DNA of 64,000 bases from Candidatus Pseudomonas phytovorans (lineage in GTDB: Bacteria > Pseudomonadota > Gammaproteobacteria > Pseudomonadales > Pseudomonadaceae), in NCBI GenBank assembly GCA_029202525.1, contig CP119325.1:3260001-3324000 (forward strand), written 5' to 3'. Under the pieces are notes generated by a model, which worked only from the letters and a program-made list of their open reading frames with translations, made no database searches and was not told the DNA's origin. Position 1 is the stretch's first letter; the number at the start of each line of letters is the position of its first letter. The translations under genes and the position numbers were made by a program. Of this stretch, positions 59,399 through 64,000 are shown in pieces.

Positions 59399-60247
59399 TC
59401 AGCGCGCATTGCGCCCATACGCCTGGCTGATTCGGTCGATCACCATGGCCAGGGCGACGATCGCCAGGCCGGCCTCCACCCCCTGGCCGACATTCAGCGT
59501 CTGGATGCCTGACAGCACATCCTCACCCAGCCCGCGGGCACCAATCATCGATGCCACCACCACCATCGACAAGGCCATCATCACCGACTGGTTCAGCCCG
59601 GCCATGATGCTCGGCAGCGCCAGTGGCAGGGCAATACGCCGCAAGCGCTGCCAACGGCTGGCGCCCAAGCCGTGTGCGGCCTGCAGCAGCGAAGGGTCGA
59701 TCTGGCTCAGGCCCAGTTCGGTCAAACGCACCAGTGGCGGCAGGGCGTAGATCAGCGTGGCGAACACGGCGGGGACCTTGCCCAGCCCAAACAGCATCAG
59801 CACCGGGATCAGGTAAACGAAGGCCGGCAGCGTCTGCATTACATCCAGTACCGGCAACAGCACCCGCTTTGCCAGTGGCCGGGAGGCCAGCAGTATGCCC
59901 AGTGGCACGCCCACCAGCACGCACAGGCCGGTGCTCACCAGTACCAAGGCCAAGGTTTGCAGCAGCTTGTCCCACAGCCCGAGCATGCCGATCAGGGCCA
60001 GCAACGCCACCAGCCCCGCGCTGCGCAGCAAGCTACGGCTGGCGTGCCAGGCCAACAGGCCAACCAGCAGCAATAGTAGCCACCACGGCAGCAGGCGCAG
60101 CAGGCTCTCCAGGCCGACCAGCAGTTGCAGCAACTGCTCAGACAAGGCGCGCAAGTGATCGCCGTAATTCAGCACCAGCCAGTCCACCAGCCTGTTTACG
60201 CTGTCAGCGAACGAAAACTGCAGGGCTTGGGGAAACCCGTTGCTCAC
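59399..60247 (-). CDS. ProW/OpuAB-type ABC transporter permease
   Basis: This 282-residue quaternary-amine permease has about six to seven hydrophobic segments. It shows MQTLPAFVYLIPVLMLFGLGKVPAVFATLIYALPPLVRLTELGL and the coupling loop LLQAAHGLGASRWQRLRRIALPLALPSIMAGL. The GTG at 60247 overlaps the stop of the binding-protein gene (GTGA) and has GAGG about 8 bases upstream; the longer frame has no such site. No ATPase gene is found on either side, so it must borrow one or be incomplete. Confidence 0.87.
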   Translation of the reverse strand: MSNGFPQALQFSFADSVNRLVDWLVLNYGDHLRALSEQLLQLLVGLESLLRLLPWWLLLLLVGLLAWHASRSLLRSAGLVALLALIGMLGLWDKLLQTLALVLVSTGLCVLVGVPLGILLASRPLAKRVLLPVLDVMQTLPAFVYLIPVLMLFGLGKVPAVFATLIYALPPLVRLTELGLSQIDPSLLQAAHGLGASRWQRLRRIALPLALPSIMAGLNQSVMMALSMVVVASMIGARGLGEDVLSGIQTLNVGQGVEAGLAIVALAMVIDRISQAYGRNAR

Positions 60248-61260
60248 AGGCTGCCCTCGACCTTGGCAGCAACGTCTGCCGGCAGCCAGGCTTTCCACAC
60301 GTCGTGGTTGCTACGCAGGAAGGCGAGGGCGGCCTCGCGCGGTGGCGTGCGCTTTTCGCTCATGTCGGCCAGCGCCCTGTTAAGCCGATCGATCGGCAGG
60401 TCGACCTGCTCGAATACCGCCACCAAATCCGGGTAGCCTTCACGGAAGGCCTTCGATACACCGATCGACAGCTTCGCCGGCAGTGAGCGGCTGCCTTTGG
60501 GGTTGGGGTTGCCGGCATCCGTCAGGGTCGCCCAGGCCTGGGCATCGAACGGTGGCTCTTCCAGGCGGATGAGTTTGTATCTCCCCATCAACGGGGTCGG
60601 GTTCCAGTAGTAGAACAGCACCGGCTGGCCACGGCGGATGGCCGAGCCGATTTCGGCATCCATGGCCGCACCGGAGCCGCTGCGAAAGTTGATGTACAGG
60701 TCATTCAGGCCATACGCCTTGAGTTTCTGGCTGTTGACTGTTTCCGAGGTCCAGCCGCTAGGGCTGTTCAGAAAACGACCCTTGTCGGGTGACTCAGGGT
60801 CACGAAAGACCTGCGGATAGCGCTTGAGGTCGTCGACGCTACGCAACTCGGGCGCCAAAGGCTTCAAGTTGCGGGCAGCGTCGCCTTCGATCACGTACGC
60901 GGGTACCCACCAGCCTTCTTCGGCATGCTTGACCGTGTCGCCCAATGCGAACACCTGGCCTGCCTGCTCGGCCTTGACCCATGCAGGGCTGCGGCCGGCC
61001 CACTCTTCGGCAATCACCTGGAGGTCGTTGCGGGCCAGTGCCACTTCCATGCTGACGGTGCTGCCGGGCAGGGTATCGGTGGTGTAGCCATAGCCGCGCT
61101 CCACGATCAGCCGGAGGATTTCCGTGGTAAGGGCGCCGCTTTCCCAGCCAATGGCACCGAAGTGGATCGGTGGGCGTGGCTCTGCAGATACCGCGCTGTC
61201 GGTGCTGGCCAGGCCTACGGCCAGCAGCAGGCCGGCCAGTAGCGTTGAAAGTTTTTTCAT
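60244..61260 (-). CDS. Glycine-betaine/proline-type substrate-binding protein (OpuAC family)
   Basis: This 338-residue periplasmic protein has a signal peptide ending SAVSA. IHFGAIGWESGALTTEILRLIVERGYGYTTDTLPGSTVSMEVALARNDLQVIAEEWAG is the classic OpuAC/ProX opening. Later WWVPAYVIEG, FYYWNPTPLMGRYKLIRLEEP and the tryptophans may form the quaternary-amine cage. GAGG precedes the ATG. It is coupled to the permease. Ligands are probably betaine, choline or related compounds, by family. Confidence 0.87.
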   Translation of the reverse strand: MKKLSTLLAGLLLAVGLASTDSAVSAEPRPPIHFGAIGWESGALTTEILRLIVERGYGYTTDTLPGSTVSMEVALARNDLQVIAEEWAGRSPAWVKAEQAGQVFALGDTVKHAEEGWWVPAYVIEGDAARNLKPLAPELRSVDDLKRYPQVFRDPESPDKGRFLNSPSGWTSETVNSQKLKAYGLNDLYINFRSGSGAAMDAEIGSAIRRGQPVLFYYWNPTPLMGRYKLIRLEEPPFDAQAWATLTDAGNPNPKGSRSLPAKLSIGVSKAFREGYPDLVAVFEQVDLPIDRLNRALADMSEKRTPPREAALAFLRSNHDVWKAWLPADVAAKVEGSL

Positions 61261-61358
61261 CCAGACCTCGTCGTTTGCCGCGCCTTGGGGGGTGTGGCAA
61301 GTGTAGACGACGAGGTGTTGGCGGGACTCAGGGCCGCACGCGGCGGCCCCCGTTCAGC

Positions 61359-63503
61359 TCAGACGCGGAACTGGTCCATCAGCGCCTGCTGCTGGTTAGC
61401 AAGGCTGTTCAAGGACTGGCTGACACGCGCAGACTCATTGGCCTGCCCCGATAGCGATTCGGTGACATCACGAATGGTTGCCACATTGCTGTTGATCTCT
61501 TCGGCCACGGCGCTTTGCTCTTCGGCGGCCGAGGCGATCTGCAGGTTCATGTCGGTGATCACCGTCACAGCCTGGCCGATACGCTGCAGCGCAGTCACGG
61601 CCTGGCCAACCTGTTCGACACCCCCCTGGGCCTGGCGGTGGCTGTTGTCCATGGCACCGACCACTTCGCGGGTGCCGTCCTGCAAGGCCTCGATCACCTG
61701 GCGGGTTTCTTCCACCGATTCCTGGGTGCGTCTGGCAAGGTTGCGGACTTCATCGGCAACCACGGCGAAGCCACGACCGGCTTCACCCGCGCGGGCTGCC
61801 TCGATGGCGGCGTTGAGCGCCAGCAGGTTGGTCTGCTCGGCAATCGAGCGGATCACTTCCAGCACCGAACCGATCTTCTCGCTGTTCTGCGCCAGGCCTT
61901 CAACTTCGGCCATGGCGTTGCTCATGTCGGCGGCCAGGGCATCGATGCTTTGGGTGGTGCGGTCGATTACCGCCAAACCTTCGCGGGTCGCCTGGTCGGC
62001 ATCGCGGGCGGCCTGGGCGGCCTGGGAAGCGCTGCGTGCCACGTCCTGGGCGGTGGCGCTCATTTCGTGCGAGGCCGTGGCCACCTGGTCGACCTGGCGG
62101 TATTGCTGCTCCATGCCGGCGCTGGTTTGCGTGGCGATTGCCGAGGACTGGTCGGCGGTGCCTCGGGCAGCCTGCACCGAGCGTTTGACCTCGGCGATGG
62201 TCGGTTGCAACTTGTCGAGGAAACGGTTGAACCAGCCGGCCAGTTCGCCCAGCTCATCCTGCTTCTGATAAGTCAGGCGGCGGGTGAGGTCGCCTTCGCC
62301 GCTGGCGATGTCCTTGAGCATGGCAGCCACGCCAAGGATCGGCCGGGTAACGCCGCGGGCCATCAGCCACACCATCAGCAGACCGGCAATGGCCGCCGCC
62401 AGGCCCAGGCCCAGCTCCAGCAGGGTGCCGCTGGTGTTAAGCGTGTCCAGTTCCTGCTTCAGTTTCTCGGCAGGCCCCGTCAGGGCATTTTCCGGCACAT
62501 CCAGCAGCACACCCCAGGGTTGCGCGTCGGGGATCGGCCGGAACGCGGCCAGCACTTTCAGGCGCTGCTGGTCGTGCAGGATGGTCATCTTGCCACCGGC
62601 CAGTTTGCGTACCAGCTCGGCGCCCTTGGTTGGGTCCACCTGGTCGAAGCGCTGGGCCAGTTTGCTGGCATCGGCGCTGTAGCCGGCCAGCAGGCCGACC
62701 GGGCTGAGGATACCGACCGTGGTGCGGCCCTCGTACAGGCTGCGGCTGGCCTCTTGGCTCAGGGCCTGCAGGCTGTTGAGGTTGATGTCGATGGACAGGG
62801 TGGCAATGATCTTGCCGTTGACGGCCAGCGGGAAGACGATGCTGGTCATCAGCACCTGTTGGCCATCGATGTCATAGAAGTAGGGCTCCACCACGCACAC
62901 CTTGGCGGTCGTACGCGGGCACACCCACCAGGTGTTGGCTGGCTGGCCACTGGGCCCGATTTCGGTGTTGGCCATGTCATGTTCGGGCAGCGCCATGGCG
63001 GTTAGTTGGCCGGCGCGGGGCTGCGACCAGTACAGGGCAAAGCGCCCGGTTTCGTTGCTGCCCAGCTCCGCCTTGCCGGCGAACAGGCTGTCCTTGCTGT
63101 CCAGCGCGTTGGGTTCGAACACCAGCGACAGGCCAAGCAGGTCGGGGTTGGCCTGCAGGGCGGTGCGCACCTGGTGTGTCATGTCTTCACGCAGGTCAAA
63201 GGCGTCGAGGTAGCGCTTTTCAGCCTGCTCGCGCAGGAACAGCACCTGGCGGGCAAAGCCGGCGCCGTACTGGTAGGCGTCCATGAACTGGCGACGGATG
63301 TTCAGCGCCTGCACTTCACCCTGCGACTCGATGCGCGATTGCGCCGCCTCGGTCAGCATCTGCATGCTGCTGGCCTTGACCAGGTCCGAGCTGTGGTCCA
63401 TGCGGTACAACGACAGGCCGACGAGCAAGGTGACGATGCCAGCCAGACAGAGACCGGCGAGCAGGGTGATCTTCCACTGGATGGAAAGTTGGCGCAAAGG
63501 CAT
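61359..63503 (-). CDS. Methyl-accepting chemotaxis protein with dCache sensor
   Basis: This 714-residue receptor has a first membrane helix (about 11-30) and a large periplasmic dCache-type sensor (about 35-355, with ALYWSQPRAG, VEPYFYDIDGQQVLMTSIVFPLAVNGKIIATLSIDIN and ILSPVGLLAGYSADASKL). The second membrane helix (about 362-382), HAMP and the cytoplasmic hairpin tip EQTNLLALNAAIEAARAGEAGRGFAVVADEVRNLA follow. No C-terminal CheR-binding pentapeptide is seen (it ends LMDQFRV). dCache sensors in Pseudomonas commonly bind amino acids, amines or organic acids. The neighbouring betaine-type binding protein makes quaternary amines a fair guess, nothing more. Confidence 0.92.
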   Translation of the reverse strand: MPLRQLSIQWKITLLAGLCLAGIVTLLVGLSLYRMDHSSDLVKASSMQMLTEAAQSRIESQGEVQALNIRRQFMDAYQYGAGFARQVLFLREQAEKRYLDAFDLREDMTHQVRTALQANPDLLGLSLVFEPNALDSKDSLFAGKAELGSNETGRFALYWSQPRAGQLTAMALPEHDMANTEIGPSGQPANTWWVCPRTTAKVCVVEPYFYDIDGQQVLMTSIVFPLAVNGKIIATLSIDINLNSLQALSQEASRSLYEGRTTVGILSPVGLLAGYSADASKLAQRFDQVDPTKGAELVRKLAGGKMTILHDQQRLKVLAAFRPIPDAQPWGVLLDVPENALTGPAEKLKQELDTLNTSGTLLELGLGLAAAIAGLLMVWLMARGVTRPILGVAAMLKDIASGEGDLTRRLTYQKQDELGELAGWFNRFLDKLQPTIAEVKRSVQAARGTADQSSAIATQTSAGMEQQYRQVDQVATASHEMSATAQDVARSASQAAQAARDADQATREGLAVIDRTTQSIDALAADMSNAMAEVEGLAQNSEKIGSVLEVIRSIAEQTNLLALNAAIEAARAGEAGRGFAVVADEVRNLARRTQESVEETRQVIEALQDGTREVVGAMDNSHRQAQGGVEQVGQAVTALQRIGQAVTVITDMNLQIASAAEEQSAVAEEINSNVATIRDVTESLSGQANESARVSQSLNSLANQQQALMDQFRV

Positions 63504-64000
63504 GGGGGCGGATCCCTTTTCTGGGGGAGTAAGGGTTATGGCTTTTTTGGCAGGCTGGGGGCTTGGCTGAAGATCTTTGTCGTTTGTGAGACCGAGCGCC
63601 GCCCGCGCGGCGCATCGCGAGCTGCGCTCGCTCCCACGTTAGTTTCGGGCCAGTGACGCCTGTGCCAGCCGCGCGCGACCGCCTTGTATGTACGACGCAA
63701 AATCGAGCCGTGCGCCAAGGCGTTCGCGCGCAAATCGGACAGGCATAATTGGCCCGAAACAAACGTGGGAGCGAGCGCAGCTCGCGATGCGCCGCGCGGG
63801 CGGCGCTCGGTCTCACAAGCGACAAAAATCTCCAGCCAGGCACCCTTAGCCCAACACCTTATCGGCCCACTCCATTTTTTCTTTATTCAAACGTTCAATT
63901 TAATTTTCGGATTCGCTGCAAGGCATTGGTAATCCGCCGCAACATGGCGCTTTTGACATCTGCAGCCCACTGCTTCAGAGTGCGCGCTTTTTTCTGTCGT
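63504..64000. other. 497-base region right of the chemoreceptor gene
   Basis: No convincing gene is seen. It holds the upstream region of the chemoreceptor (63504-63575), the large palindromic element at 63576-63826, and then an AT-richer stretch (63850-64000) that may be the edge or promoter of a gene outside the window. Small frames inside the palindrome are repeat translations. Confidence 0.5.
63576..63826. repeat. Large nested palindromic element
   Basis: The 76-base arms 63576-63651 and 63751-63826 are inverse copies with two mismatches. The 99-base interior is itself folded: GCCTGT pairs with ACAGGC, and GCGCGCGACCGCCTT pairs with AAGGCGTTCGCGCGC with one mismatch. The arm shares its sequence with the shorter copy at 41397-41443. 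Confidence 0.8.

Noticed and set aside
63536..63932. Two small frames sharing WPETNVGASAARDAPRGRRSV
   Set aside because: The shared peptide is the translation of the two arms of the palindromic element, not of a gene family.

Overview
The window is typical chromosome of a Pseudomonas of the putida group. Base composition is high-GC, codon third positions are GC-rich, and intergenic spaces carry many paired palindromic repeats with the core GTGGGAGCGGGC...GCCCGCGAA, as in P. putida REP elements. Gene order from the galactarate genes through the D-lysine genes, thiol peroxidase, RND pump and phosphoglucomutase matches what I remember of the P. putida KT2440 region around PP_3601 to PP_3557. That is memory, not a search. 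I see no prophage, insertion sequence, CRISPR array, tRNA or rRNA.

Layout. (1) 0.2-4.2 kb, minus strand: KdgD, a hexarate MFS transporter and galactarate dehydratase GarD, a hexarate catabolism set. (2) 4.6-13.6 kb: a class I glutamine-amidotransferase-like hydrolase, then the D-lysine block. The block has an ABC importer (ATPase, two permeases, binding protein) wrapped around the FAD enzyme AmaD, an RpiR regulator, and the divergent dpkA and amaC. D-lysine is oxidised or transaminated to delta1-piperideine-2-carboxylate, which DpkA reduces to L-pipecolate. (3) 13.8-15.8 kb: a serine-type permease and thiol peroxidase. (4) 16.1-25.1 kb: an MdtABC/MuxABC-type tripartite efflux pump with its OprM-type channel, four genes joined by ATGA overlaps. 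(5) 25.4-30.5 kb: a MHYT-GGDEF-EAL protein, DUF1652, DUF1345 and phosphoglucomutase. (6) 30.5-34.5 kb: an iron-starvation cell-surface signalling unit (ECF sigma, Tat-type FecR, TonB receptor with STN domain).

(7) 34.6-39.5 kb: LysR plus a tightly coupled set of amidohydrolase, MFS permease, SDR dehydrogenase and TIM-barrel protein, probably for an unidentified sugar acid or lactone. (8) 39.5-45.0 kb: a divergent nitrogen-compound set (flavin monooxygenase and Rid-family protein; DUF1028 Ntn-type hydrolase and M20 deacylase; an APA-family amino-acid permease), substrate unknown. (9) 45.2-49.0 kb: OprB-type porin and PQQ quinate/shikimate dehydrogenase. (10) 49.3-58.2 kb: LysR and MFS, LysE exporter and GATase-like AraC regulator, a CAP-domain protein, a second TonB receptor, a SleB-type hydrolase and an AEC transporter. 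(11) 58.5-63.5 kb: LysR, a betaine-type ABC permease and binding protein without an ATPase, and a dCache chemoreceptor.

The points most worth following are the uncharacterised clusters in (7) and (8); hairpins that bury the ribosome-binding sites of both TonB receptors; the nested 251-base palindrome near the right end; and candidate operators beside dpkA, quiA and the 50.3-kb MFS gene. All functions are read from sequence and recalled family knowledge. No alignment or database search was run.
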